Source: Ecdyonurus torrentis
Taxonomy: Eukaryota; Arthropoda; Insecta; Ephemeroptera; Heptageniidae
Assembly (NCBI GenBank): GCA_949318235.1
Contig: OX439129.1
Span: forward strand, 2,976,001-3,040,000
Length of the DNA: 64,000 nt
Direction of reading: 5' to 3'
Shown: positions 1 through 13,305 of the stretch, piece by piece
How positions within the stretch are numbered: the first letter of the stretch is position 1
Layout of the letters: each line of letters opens with the position of its first letter
The notes under the pieces: generated by a model
The model's database searches: none
What the model was told of the DNA's origin: nothing
What the model saw: the letters and a program-made list of their open reading frames with translations, nothing else
Translations under genes and position numbers: made by a program

Positions 1-3000
1 TAAAATAACCTTTTCTTTGCAAGTCTGTTAGTCCTACATTTTAGTTCAACCCGCAAGCCTGTAGCTAAATTAGTTTTGGAGATATCATCAAAAATCGTAT
101 TCTTAGTCTGAAAACTACGTTGAAAAAGCACTGAGATTCTCTATAACTGCGAAAGTTTGCATTAAAGCGATTGAGGTGTCATAACATTTTCTCTGCAAGT
201 CTGTTAGTCCTACATTTTAGTTCAAACCGCAAGCCTGTAGCTTTATTAGTTTCGGAGATATCATCAAAAATCGTATTTACAGTCTGAAAAGTACGATGAG
301 AAAGCACTGAGATTCTCTATAACCGCGAAAGTTTGCATTGGAGCCATTAAGGTGTAATAACCTTTTCTTTGCAAGTCTGTTAGTCCTACATTTCAGTTTA
401 AACCGCATGCCTGTAGCTTTATTAGTTTCAAAGATATCATCAAAAATCGTATTCTTAGTCTGAAAACTACGTTGAGAAAGCACTGAGATTCTCTATAACT
501 GCGAAAGTTTGCATTAAAGCGATTAAGGTGTCATAACCTTTTCTCTGCAAGTCTGTTAGTCCTACATTTTAGTTCAAACCGCAAGCCTGTAGCTTTATTA
601 GTTTCGGAGATATCATCAAAAATCGTATTCACAGTCTGAAAAGTACGATGAGAAAGCACTGAGATTCTCTATAACCGCGAAAGTTTGCATTGGAGCGATT
701 AAGGTGTAATAACCTTTTCTTTGCAAGCCTGTAAGTCCTACATTTTAGTGTAAACCGCAAGTCTGTAGCTTTATTAATTTCGTAGATATGATCAGAAATC
801 GTATATACAGTCTGAAAAGTACGATGAGAAAGCACTGATATTCTCTATAACTGCAAAAGTTTGCATTTGAGCGATTTAGGTGTAATGACCTTTTCTTTGC
901 AAGTCTGTTAGTACTACATTTAAGTTTAAACCGCAAGCCTGTAGCTTTATTAGTTTCGGAGATATAATCAAAAATCTTATTCGCAGTCTAAAAAGTACTA
1001 TGAGAAAGCACTGAGATTCTCTAACTGCGAAAGTTTGCATTGTAGCGATTAAGGTGTTATAACCTTTTCTTTGCAAGTCTGGTAGTCCTACATTTAAGTT
1101 CAAACCGCAAGCCTGTAGCTTTACTAGTTTCGGAGATATCATCAAAAATCGTATTCACAGTCTGAAAAGTACGACGAGATAGCACTGAGGTTTTCTATAA
1201 CTGCGAAAGTTTGCATTGGAGCGAATAAGGTGTTATAACCTTTTCTTTGCATGTCTGTTAGTCTACATTTCAGTTCAAACCGCATGCCTGTAGCTTTATT
1301 AGTTTCAAAGATATCATCAGAAATCGTATTCTTAGTCTGAAAACTACGTTGAGAAAGCACTGAGATTCTCTATAACTGCGAAAGTTTGCAATGAAGCGAT
1401 TAAGTTGTAATAACCTTTTCTTTGCATTTCTCTTAGTCCTACATTTTAGTTCAAATCGCAAGCCTGTAGCTTTATTAGTTTCGGAGATATCATCAAAATT
1501 CGTATCTACAGTCTGAAAAGTACAATCAGAAAGCACTGAGATTTTCTATAACTGCAAAAGTTTGCATTGGAGCGATTAAGGTGTAATAACGTTTTCTTTA
1601 AAAGTCTGTTAGTCCTAAATTTTAGTTCAAACCGCAAGCCTGTAGCTTTATTAGTTTCGGAGATATGATCAAAATTCGTATCCACAGTCTAAAAAGTACG
1701 ATCAGAAAGCACTGAGTTTTTCTAGAACTGCGAAAGTTTGCATTGCAGCGATTAAGGTGTAATAACCTTTTTCTTTGCAAGTCTGTTAGTACTACATTTT
1801 AGTTCAAACCGCAAGCCTTTAGCTTTATTAGTTTCGGAGATATCATCAAAATTCGTATTCACAGTCTGAAAAGTACGACGAGAAAGCACTGAGGTTTTCT
1901 ATAACTGCGAAAGTTTGCATTGGAGCGATTAAGGTGTAATAACCTTTTCATTGCAAGTCTGTTAGTTTTACATTTTAGTTCAAACCGCAAACCTGTAGCT
2001 TTTTTAGTTTCAGAGAAATCATCAAAAATCGTATTCACAGTCTGAAAAGTACGATGAGAAAGCACTGTGATTCTCTATAACTGCGAAAGTTTGCATTGGA
2101 GCGATTAAGGTGTAATTAACTTTTCTTTGCAAGTCTGTAAGTCCTAAATTTAAGTTCAAATCGCAAGTCTGTAGCTTTATTAGTTTCGGAGATATTATCA
2201 AAAATCGTATTCACAGTCTGAAAAGTACGTAGATAAAGCTCTGAGATTCTCTATTACGGCGAAAGTTGGCATTGGAGCGATTAAGGTAAAATAACCTTTT
2301 CTTTGCAAGTCTGTTAGTCCTACATTTTAGTTCAACCCGCAAGCCTGTAGATAAATTAGTTTTGGAGATATCATCAAAAATCGTATTCTTAGTCTGAAAA
2401 CTACGTTGAAAAAGCACTGAGATTCTCTATAACTGCGAAAGTTTGCATTTAAGCGATTGAGGTGTCATAACCTTTTCTCTGCAAGTCTGTTAGTCCTACA
2501 TTTTAGTTCAAACCGCAAGCCTGTAGCTTTATTAGTTTCGGAGATATCATCAAAAATCGTATTTACAGTCTGAAAAGTACGATGAGAAAGCACTGAGATT
2601 CTCTATAACCGCGAAAGTTTGCATTGGAGCCATTAAGGTGTAATAACCTTTTCTTTGCAAGTCTGTTCGTCCTACATTTCAGTTTAAACCGCATGCCTGT
2701 AGCTTTATTAGTTTCAAAGATATCATCAAAAATCGTATTCTTAGTCTGAAAACTACGTTGAGAAAGCACTGAGATTCTCTATAACTGCGAAAGTTTGCAT
2801 TAAAGCGATTAAGGTGTCATAACCTTTTCTCTGCAAGTCTGTTAGTCCTACATTTTAGTTCAAACCGCAAGCCTGTAGCTTTATTAGTTTCGGAGATATC
2901 ATCAAAAATCGTATTCACAGTCTGAAAAGTACGATGAGAAAGCACTGAGATTCTCTATAACCGCGAAAGTTTGCATTGGAGCGATTAAGGTGTAATAACC

Positions 3001-3246
3001 TTTTCTTTGCAAGCCTGTAAGTCCTACATTTTAGTGTAAACCGCAAGTCTGTAGCTTTATTAATTTCGTAGATATGATCAGAAATCGTATATACAGTCTG
3101 AAAAGTACGATGAGAAAGCACTGATATTCTCTATAACTGCAAAAGTTTGCATTTGAGCGATTTAGGTGTAATGACCTTTTCTTTGCAAGTCTGTTAGTAC
3201 TACATTTAAGTTCAAACCGCAAGCCTGTAGCTTTATTAGTTTCTGA
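1..3246 (-). repeat. Satellite A higher-order block pair, offset 2,286 bp
   Basis: Positions 1 to about 960 recur at 2,287 to about 3,246, with the same ordered variant monomers. Examples are the TAAAATAACC start, the CTAAATTAGTTTTGGAG variant and the GGAGCCATTAAGG variant. The offset is 13 monomers less 2 bp. The match ends where the first copy reads AATCTTATTCGCAGTC and the second reads AATCGTATTCACAGTC. The first copy begins at the window edge, so its true start is not visible. Confidence 0.8.
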
Positions 3247-5060
3247 GATATAATCAACAATCGTATTCACAGTCTAAAAAGTACGATGAGAAAGCACTGA
3301 GATTCTCTATAACCGCGAAAGTTTGCATTGGTGCGATTAAGGTGTAATAACCTTTTCTTTGCAAGTCTGTTAGTCCTGCATTATAGTTAAAACCACAAGC
3401 CTGTAGCTTTATTAGTTTCGGAGATATCATCAAAATTCGTATCCACAGTCTAAAAAGTACGATCAGAAAGCACTGAGATTTTCTAGAACTGCGAAAGTTT
3501 GCATTGCAGCGATTAAGGTGTAATAACCTTTTTCTTTGCAAGTCTGTTAGTCCTACATTTTAGTTCAAACCGCAAGCCTGTAGCTTTATTAGTTTCGGAG
3601 ATATCATCAACAATCGTATTCACGGTCTGAAAAGTACGATGAGAAAGCACTGAGATTTTCTAGAACTGCGAAAGTTTGCATTGGAGCGATTAAGGTGTAA
3701 CTAACTTTTCTTTGCAAGTCTGTAAGTCCTAAATTTAAGTTCAAATCGCAAGTCTGTAGCTTTATTAGTTTCAGAGATATTATCAAAAATCGTATTCACA
3801 GTCTGAAAAGTACGTAGAGAAAGCTCTGAGATTCTCTATTACGGCGAAAGTTGGCATTGGAGCGATTAAGGTAAAATAACCTTTTCTTTGCAAGTCTGTT
3901 AGTCCTACATTTTAGTTCAACCCGCAAGCCTGTAGCTAAATTAGTTTTGGAGATATCATCAAAAATCGTATTCTTAGTCTGAAAACTACGTTGAAAAAGC
4001 ACTGATATTCTCTATAACTGCGAAAGTTTGCATTAAAGCGATTGAGGTGTCATAACATTTTCTCTGCAAGTCTGTTAGTCCTACATTTTAGTTCAAACCG
4101 CAAGCCTGTAGCTTTATTAGTTTCGGAGATATCATCAAAAATCGTATTTACAGTCTGAAAAGTACGATGAGAAAGCACTGAGATTCTCTATAACCGCGAA
4201 AGTTTGCATTGGAGCCATTAAGGTGTAATAACCTTTTCTTTGCAAGTCTGTTAGTCCTACATTTCAGTTTAAACCGCATGCCTGTAGCTTTATTAGTTTC
4301 AAAGATATCATCAAAAATCGTATTCTTAGTCTGAAAACTACGTTGAGAAAGCACTGAGATTCTCTATAACTGCGAAAGTTTGCATTAAAGCGATTAAGGT
4401 GTCATAACCTTTTCTCTGCAAGTCTGTTAGTCCTACATTTTAGTTCAAACCGCAAGCCTGTAGCTTTATTAGTTTCGGAGATATCATCAAAAATCGTATT
4501 CACAGTCTGAAAAGTACGATGAGAAAGCACTGAGATTCTCTATAACCGCGAAAGTTTGCATTGGAGCGATTAAGGTGTAATAACCTTTTCTTTGCAAGCC
4601 TGTAAGTCCTACATTTTAGTGTAAACCGCAAGTCTGTAGCTTTATTAATTTCGTAGATATGATCAGAAATCGTATATACAGTCTGAAAAGTACGATGAGA
4701 AAGCACTGATATTCTCTATAACTGCAAAAGTTTGCATTTGAGCGATTTAGGTGTAATGACCTTTTCTTTGCAAGTCTGTTAGTACTACATTTAAGTTCAA
4801 ACTGCAAGCCTGTAGCTTTATTAGTTTCGGAGATATAATCAACAATCGTATTCACAGTCTAAAAAGTACGATGAGAAAGCACTGAGATTCTCTATAACCG
4901 CGAAAGTTTGCATTGGTGCGATTAAGGTGTAATAACCTTTTCTTTGCAAGTCTGTTAGTCCTGCATTATAGTTAAAACCACAAGCCTGTAGCTTTATTAG
5001 TTTCGGAGATATCATCAAAATTCGTATCCACAGTCTAAAAAGTACGATCAGAAAGCACTG
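2100..5060 (-). repeat. Satellite A higher-order tandem duplication, offset 1,585 bp
   Basis: The monomer series at about 2,100-3,480 is repeated at about 3,690-5,060. Landmarks 2211, 2563, 2915 and 3031 reappear at 3796, 4148, 4500 and 4616, each 1,585 bp on (9 monomers plus 1 bp). A further 704-bp (four-monomer) repeat places the 4500 and 4616 landmarks again at 5204 and 5320. This is consistent with repeated unequal exchange in register. Confidence 0.8.
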
Positions 5061-8000
5061 AGATTCTCTATAACTGCGAAAGTTTGCATTAAAGCGATTA
5101 AGGTGTCATAACCTTTTCTCTGCAAGTCTGTTAGTCCTACATTTTAGTTCAAACCGCAAGCCTGTAGCTTTATTAGTTTCGGAGATATCATCAAAAATCG
5201 TATTCACAGTCTGAAAAGTACGATGAGAAAGCACTGAGATTCTCTATAACCGCGAAAGTTTGCATTGGAGCGATTAAGGTGTAATAACCTTTTCTTTGCA
5301 AGCCTGTAAGTCCTACATTTTAGTGTAAACCGCAAGTCTGTAGCTTTATTAATTTCGTAGATATGATCAGAAATCGTATATACAGTCTGAAAAGTACGAT
5401 GAGAAAGCACTGATATTCTCTATAACTGCAAAAGTTTGCATTTGAGCGATTTAGGTGTAATGACCTTTTCTTTGCAAGTCTGTTAGTACTACATTTAAGT
5501 TCAAACTGCAAGCCTGTAGCTTTATTAGTTTCGGAGATATAATCAACAATCGTATTCACAGTCTAAAAAGTACGATGAGAAAGCACTGAGATTCTCTATA
5601 ACCGCGAAAGTTTGCATTGGTGCGATTAAGGTGTAATAACCTTTTCTTTGCAAGTCTGTTAGTCCTGCATTATAGTTAAAACCACAAGCCTGTAGCTTTA
5701 TTAGTTTCGGAGATATCATCAAAATTCGTATCCACAGTCTAAAAAGTACGATCAGAAAGCACTGAGATTTTCTAGAACTGCGAAAGTTTGCATTGCAGCG
5801 ATTAAGGTGTAATAACCTTTTTCTTTGCAAGTCTGTTAGTCCTACATTTTAGTTCAAACCGCAAGCCTGTAGCTTTACTAGTTTCGGAGATATCATCAAC
5901 AATCGTATTCACGGTCTGAAAAGTACGATGAGAAAGCACTGAGATTTTCTAGAACTGCGAAAGATTGCATTGGAGCGATTAAGGTGTAATAACCTTTTTC
6001 TTTGCAAGTCTGTTAGTCCTACATCTTAGTTCAACCCGCAAGCCTTTAGCTTTATTAGTTTCGGAGATATCATCAACAATCGTATTCACGGTTTGAAAAG
6101 TACGACGAGAAAGCACTGAGATTCTCTATAACTGCGAAAGTTTGTAATGAAGCGATTAAGTTGTAATAACCTTTTCTTTGCATGTCTCTTAGTCCTAAAT
6201 TTTAGTTCAAATCGCAAGCCTGTAGCTTTATTAGTTTCGGAGATATCATCAAAATTCGTATCTACAGTCTGAAAAGTACAATCAGAAAGCACTGAGATTT
6301 TCTATAACTGCAAAAGTTTGCATTGGAGCGATTAAGGTGTAATAACGTTTTCTTTAAAAGTCTGTTAGTCCTAAATTTTAGTTCAAACCGCAAGCCTGTA
6401 GCTTTATTAGTTTCGGAGATATCATCAAAATTCGTATCCACAGTCTAAAAAGTACGATCAGAAAGCACTGAGATTTTCTAGAACTGCGAAAGTTTGCATT
6501 GCAGCGATTAAGGTGTAATAACCTTTTTCTTTGCAAGTCTGTTAGTCCTACATTTTAGTTCAAACCGCAAGCCTGTAGCTTTATTAGTTTCGGAGATATC
6601 ATCAACAATCGTATTCACGGTCTGAAAAGTACGATGAGAAAGCACTGAGATTTTCTAGAACTGCGAAAGTTTGCATTGGAGCGATTAAGGTGTAATAACC
6701 TTTTTCTTTGCAAGTCTGTTAGTCCTACATCTTAGTTCAACCCGCAAGCCTTTAGCTTTATTAGTTTCGGAGATATCATCAATAATCGTATTCACGGTTT
6801 GAAAAGTACGACGAGAAAGCACTGAGATTCTCTATAACTGCGAAAGTTTGCAATGAAGCGATTAAGTTGTAATAACCTTTTCTTTGCATGTCTCTTAGTC
6901 CTACATTTTAGTTCAAATCGCAAGCCTGTAGCTTTATTAGTTTCGGAGATATCATCAAAATTCGTATCTACAGTCTGAAAAGTACAATCAGAAAGCACTG
7001 AGATTTTCTATAACTGCAAAAGTTTGCATTGGAGCGATTAAGGTGTAATAACGTTTTCTTTAAAAGTCTGTTAGTCCTAAATTTTAGTTCAAACCGCAAG
7101 CCTGTAGCTTTATTAGTTTCGGAGATATCATCAAAAATCGTATTCACAGTCTGAAAAGTACGATGAGAAAGCACTGAGATTCTCTATAACCGCGAAAGTT
7201 TGCATTGGAGCGATTAAGGTGTAATAACCTTTTCTTTGCAAGCCTGTAAGTCCTACATTTTAGTGTAAACCGCAAGTCTGTAGCTTTATTAATTTCGTAG
7301 ATATGATCAGAAATCGTATATACAGTCTGAAAAGTACGATGAGAAAGCACTGATATTCTCTATAACTGCAAAAGTTTGCATTTGAGCGATTTAGGTGTAA
7401 TGACCTTTTCTTTGCAAGTCTGTTAGTACTACATTTAAGTTCAAACCGCAAGCCTGTAGCTTTATTAGTTTCTGAGATATAATCAACAATCGTATTCACA
7501 GTCTAAAAAGTACGATGAGAAAGCACTGAGATTCTCTATAACCGCGAAAGTTTGCATTGGTGCGATTAAGGTGTAATAACCTTTTCTTTGCAAGTCTGTT
7601 AGTCCTGCATTATAGTTAAAACCACAAGCCTGTAGCTTTATTAGTTTCGGAGATATCATCAAAATTCGTATCCACAGTCTAAAAAGTACGATCAGAAAGC
7701 ACTGAGATTTTCTAGAACTGCGAAAGTTTGCATTGCAGCGATTAAGGTGTAATAACCTTTTTCTTTGCAAGTCTGTTAGTCCTACATTTTAGTTCAAACC
7801 GCAAGCCTGTAGCTTTATTAGTTTCGGAGATATCATCAACAATCGTATTCACGGTCTGAAAAGTACGATGAGAAAGCACTGAGATTTTCTAGAACTGCGA
7901 AAGTTTGCATTGGAGCGATTAAGGTGTAACTAACTTTTCTTTGCAAGTCTGTAAGTCCTAAATTTAAGTTCAAATCGCAAGTCTGTAGCTTTATTAGTTT

Positions 8001-9290
8001 CAGAGATATTATCAAAAATCGTATTCACAGTCTGAAAAGTACGTAGAGAAAGCTCTGAGATTCTCTATTACGGCGAAAGTTGGCATTGGAGCGATTAAGG
8101 TAAAATAACCTTTTCTTTGCAAGTCTGTTAGTCCTACATTTTAGTTCAACCCGCAAGCCTGTAGCTAAATTAGTTTTGGAGATATCATCAAAAATCGTAT
8201 TCTTAGTCTGAAAACTACGTTGAAAAAGCACTGATATTCTCTATAACTGCGAAAGTTTGCATTAAAGCGATTGAGGTGTCATAACATTTTCTCTGCAAGT
8301 CTGTTAGTCCTACATTTTAGTTCAAACCGCAAGCCTGTAGCTTTATTAGTTTCGGAGATATCATCAAAAATCGTATTTACAGTCTGAAAAGTACGATGAG
8401 AAAGCACTGAGATTCTCTATAACCGCGAAAGTTTGCATTGGAGCCATTAAGGTGTAATAACCTTTTCTTTGCAAGTCTGTTAGTCCTACATTTCAGTTTA
8501 AACCGCATGCCTGTAGCTTTATTAGTTTCAAAGATATCATCAAAAATCGTATTCTTAGTCTGAAAACTACGTTGAGAAAGCACTGAGATTCTCTATAACT
8601 GCGAAAGTTTGCATTAAAGCGATTAAGGTGTCATAACCTTTTCTCTGCAAGTCTGTTAGTCCTACATTTTAGTTCAAACCGCAAGCCTGTAGCTTTATTA
8701 GTTTCGGAGATATCATCAAAAATCGTATTCACAGTCTGAAAAGTACGATGAGAAAGCACTGAGATTCTCTATAACCGCGAAAGTTTGCATTGGAGCGATT
8801 AAGGTGTAATAACCTTTTCTTTGCAAGCCTGTAAGTCCTACATTTTAGTGTAAACCGCAAGTCTGTAGCTTTATTAATTTCGTAGATATGATCAGAAATC
8901 GTATATACAGTCTGAAAAGTACGATGAGAAAGCACTGATATTCTCTATAACTGCAAAAGTTTGCATTTGAGCGATTTAGGTGTAATGACCTTTTCTTTGC
9001 AAGTCTGTTAGTACTACATTTAAGTTCAAACTGCAAGCCTGTAGCTTTATTAGTTTCGGAGATATAATCAACAATCGTATTCACAGTCTAAAAAGTACGA
9101 TGAGAAAGCACTGAGATTCTCTATAACCGCGAAAGTTTGCATTGGTGCGATTAAGGTGTAATAACCTTTTCTTTGCAAGTCTGTTAGTCCTGCATTATAG
9201 TTAAAACCACAAGCCTGTAGCTTTATTAGTTTCGGAGATATCATCAAAATTCGTATCCACAGTCTAAAAAGTACGATCAGAAAGCACTGA
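2870..9290 (-). repeat. Satellite A higher-order block pair, offset 4,229 bp
   Basis: About 2,870-5,060 recurs at about 7,100-9,290. Landmarks 2915, 3031, 3254, 3796, 4148, 4500 and 4616 map to 7144, 7260, 7483, 8025, 8377, 8729 and 8845. All shift by exactly 4,229 bp, with almost no indels. The right edge is visible: at 5,060 the first copy switches to GAGATTCTCTATAACTG, whereas the second keeps GAGATTTTCTAGAACTG. Confidence 0.8.
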
Positions 9291-10985
9291 GATTTTCTAG
9301 AACTGCGAAAGTTTGCATTGCAGCGATTAAGGTGTAATAACCTTTTTCTTTGCAAGTCTGTTAGTCCTACATTTTAGTTCAAACCGCAAGCCTGTAGCTT
9401 TACTAGTTTCGGAGATATCATCAACAATCGTATTCACGGTCTGAAAAGTACGATGAGAAAGCACTGAGATTTTCTAGAACTGCGAAAGATTGCATTGGAG
9501 CGATTAAGGTGTAATAACCTTTTTCTTTGCAAGTCTGTTAGTCCTACATCTTAGTTCAACCCGCAAGCCTTTAGCTTTATTAGTTTCGGAGATATCATCA
9601 ACAATCGTATTCACGGTTTGAAAAGTACGACGAGAAAGCACTGAGATTCTCTATAACTGCGAAAGTTTGTAATGAAGCGATTAAGTTGTAATAACCTTTT
9701 CTTTGCATGTCTCTTAGTCCTAAATTTTAGTTCAAATCGCAAGCCTGTAGCTTTATTAGTTTCGGAGATATCATCAAAATTCGTATCTACAGTCTGAAAA
9801 GTACAATCAGAAAGCACTGAGATTTTCTATAACTGCAAAAGTTTGCATTGGAGCGATTAAGGTGTAATAACGTTTTCTTTAAAAGTCTGTTAGTCCTAAA
9901 TTTTAGTTCAAACCGCAAGCCTGTAGCTTTATTAGTTTCGGAGATATCATCAAAATTCGTATCCACAGTCTAAAAAGTACGATCAGAAAGCACTGAGATT
10001 TTCTAGAACTGCGAAAGTTTGCATTGCAGCGATTAAGGTGTAATAACCTTTTTCTTTGCAAGTCTGTTAGTCCTACATTTTAGTTCAAACCGCAAGCCTG
10101 TAGCTTTATTAGTTTCGGAGATATCATCAACAATCGTATTCACGGTCTGAAAAGTACGATGAGAAAGCACTGAGATTTTCTAGAACTGCGAAAGTTTGCA
10201 TTGGAGCGATTAAGGTGTAATAACCTTTTTCTTTGCAAGTCTGTTAGTCCTACATCTTAGTTCAACCCGCAAGCCTTTAGCTTTATTAGTTTCGGAGATA
10301 TCATCAATAATCGTATTCACGGTTTGAAAAGTACGACGAGAAAGCACTGAGATTCTCTATAACTGCGAAAGTTTGCAATGAAGCGATTAAGTTGTAATAA
10401 CCTTTTCTTTGCATGTCTCTTAGTCCTACATTTTAGTTCAAATCGCAAGCCTGTAGCTTTATTAGTTTCGGAGATATCATCAAAATTCGTATCTACAGTC
10501 TGAAAAGTACAATCAGAAAGCACTGAGATTTTCTATAACTGCAAAAGTTTGCATTGGAGCGATTAAGGTGTAATAACGTTTTCTTTAAAAGTCTGTTAGT
10601 CCTAAATTTTAGTTCAAACCGCAAGCCTGTAGCTTTATTAGTTTCGGAGATATCATCAAAAATCGTATTCACAGTCTGAAAAGTACGATGAGAAAGCACT
10701 GAGATTCTCTATAACCGCGAAAGTTTGCATTGGAGCGATTAAGGTGTAATAACCTTTTCTTTGCAAGCCTGTAAGTCCTACATTTTAGTGTAAACCGCAA
10801 GTCTGTAGCTTTATTAATTTCGTAGATATGATCAGAAATCGTATATACAGTCTGAAAAGTACGATGAGAAAGCACTGATATTCTCTATAACTGCAAAAGT
10901 TTGCATTTGAGCGATTTAGGTGTAATGACCTTTTCTTTGCAAGTCTGTTAGTACTACATTTAAGTTCAAACCGCAAGCCTGTAGC
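5100..10985 (-). repeat. Satellite A higher-order block pair, offset 3,525 bp
   Basis: About 5,100-7,460 recurs at about 8,625-10,985. Landmarks 5204, 5320, 5543, 6086, 6792, 6968, 7144 and 7260 map to 8729, 8845, 9068, 9611, 10317, 10493, 10669 and 10785. Private variants are copied too, such as GCGAAAGTTTGTAATGAAGC (about 6,137 and 9,662) and CGAAAGATTGCATTGG (about 5,958 and 9,483). This makes recent duplication much more likely than shared ancestry of monomer types. Confidence 0.82.
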
Positions 10986-13305
10986 TTTATTAGTTTCGGA
11001 GATATAATCAACAATCGTATTCACAGTCTAAAAAGTACGATGAGAAAGCACTGAGATTTTCTAGAACTGCGAAAGTTTGCATTGCAGCGATTAAGGTGTA
11101 ATAACCTTTTTCTTTGCAAGTCTGTTAGTACTACATTTTAGTTCAAACCGCAAGCCTTTAGCTTTATTAGTTTCGGAGATATCATCAAAATTCGTATTCA
11201 CAGTCTGAAAAGTACGACGAGAAAGCACTGAGGTTTTCTATAACTGCGAAAGTTTGCATTGGAGCGATTAAGGTGTAATAACCTTTTCATTGCAAGTCTG
11301 TCAGTTTTACATTTTAGTTCAAACCGCAAACCTGTAGCTTTTTTAGTTTCAGAGAAATCATCAAAAATCGTATTCACAGTCTGAAAAGTACGATGAGAAA
11401 GCACTGTGATCTCTATAACTGCGAAAGTTTGCATTTTAGCGATTAAGGTGTAATTAACTTTTCTTTGCAAGTCTGTAAGTCCTAAATTTAAGTTCAAATC
11501 GCAAGTCTGTAGCTTTATTAGTTTCAGAGATATTATCAAAAATCGTATTCACAGTCTGAAAAGTACGTAGAGAAAGCTCTAAAATTCTCTATTACGGCGA
11601 AAGTTGGCATTGGAGCGATTAAGGTAAAATAACCTTTTCTTTGCAAGTCTGTTAGTCCTACATTTTAGTTCAACCCGCAAGCCTGTAGCTAAATTAGTTT
11701 TGGAGATATCATCAAAAATCGTATTCTTAGTCTGAAAACTACGTTGAAAAAGCACTGAGATTCTCTATAACTGCGAAAGTTTGAATTAAAGCGATTGAGG
11801 TGTCATAACATTTTCTCTGCAAGTCTGTTAGTCCTACATTTTAGTTCAAACCGCAAGCCTGTAGCTTTATTAGTTTCGGAGATATCATCAAAAATCGTAT
11901 TTACAGTCTGAAAAGTACGATGAGAAAGCACTGAGATTCTCTATAACCGCGAAAGTTTGCATTGGAGCCATTAAGGTGTAATAACCTTTTCTTTGCAAGT
12001 CTGTTAGTCCTACATTTCAGTTTAAACCGCATGCCTGTAGCTTTATTAGTTTCAAAGATATCATTAAAAATCGTATTCTTAGTCTGAAAACTACGTTGAG
12101 AAAGCACTGAGATTCTCTATAACTGCGAAAGTTTGCATTAAAGCGATTAAGGTGTCATAACCTTTTCTCTGCAAGTCTGTTAGTCCTACATTTTAGTTCA
12201 AACCGCAAGCCTGTAGCTTTATTAGTTTCGGAGATATCATCAAAAATCGTATTCACAGTCTGAAAAGTACGATGAGAAAGCACTGAGATTCTCTATAACC
12301 GCGAAAGTTTGCATTGGTGCGATTAAGGTGTAATAACCTTTTCTTTGCAAGTCTGTTAGTCCTGCATTATAGTTAAAACCACAAGCCTGTAGCTTTATTA
12401 GTTTCGGAGATATCATCAAAATTCGTATCCACAGTCTAAAAAATACGATCAGAAAGCACTGAGATTTTCTAGAACTGCGAAAGTTTGCATTGCAGCGATT
12501 AAGGTGTAATAACCTTTTTCTTTGCAAGTCTGTTAGTCCTACATTTTAGTTCAAACCGCAAGCCTGTAGCTTTATTAGTTTCGGAGATATCATCAACAAT
12601 CGTATTCACGGTCTGAAAAGTACGATGAGAAAGCACTGAGATTTTCTAGAACTGCGAAAGTTTGCATTGGAGCGATTAAGGTGTAATAACCTTTTTCTTT
12701 GCAAGTCTGTTAGTCCTACATCTTAGTTCAACCCGCAAGCCTGTAGCTTTATTAGTTTCGGAGATATCATCAACAATCGTATTCACGGTTTGAAAAGTAC
12801 GACGAGAAAGCACTGAGGTTTTCTATAACTGCAAAAGTTTGCATTGGAGCGAATAAGGTGTTATTACCTTTTCTTTGCAAGTCTGTTAGTCCTACATTTC
12901 AGTTCAAACCGCATGCCTGTAGCTTTATTAGTTTCAAAGATATCATCAAAAATCTTATTCGCAGTCTAAAAAGTACTATGAGAAAGCACTGAGATTCTCT
13001 ATAACTGCGAAAGTTTGCATAAAAGCGATTAAGGTGTAATAACCTTTTCTTTGCAAGTCTCTTAGTCCTACATTTTAGTTCAAACCGCAAGCCTGTAGCT
13101 TTATAAGATTCGATGATATCATCAAAAATCTTATTCGCAGTCTAAAAAGTACGATGAGAAAGCACTGAGATTCTCTATAACTGCGAAAGTTTGCATTGTA
13201 GCGGTTAAGGTGTAAAAAACCTTTTCTTTGGATATCTTGCAGTCCTACATTTTAGTTCAAATCGCAAGTCTGTAGCTTTATTAGTTTCGGAGATATCATC
13301 AAAAA

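Noticed and set aside
13100..13120. GATGATATCATC palindrome as a special operator
   Set aside because: It is a simple substitution variant of the common GATATCATC segment, found in only a couple of monomers (near 13,110 and 22,440) that are copies of each other.
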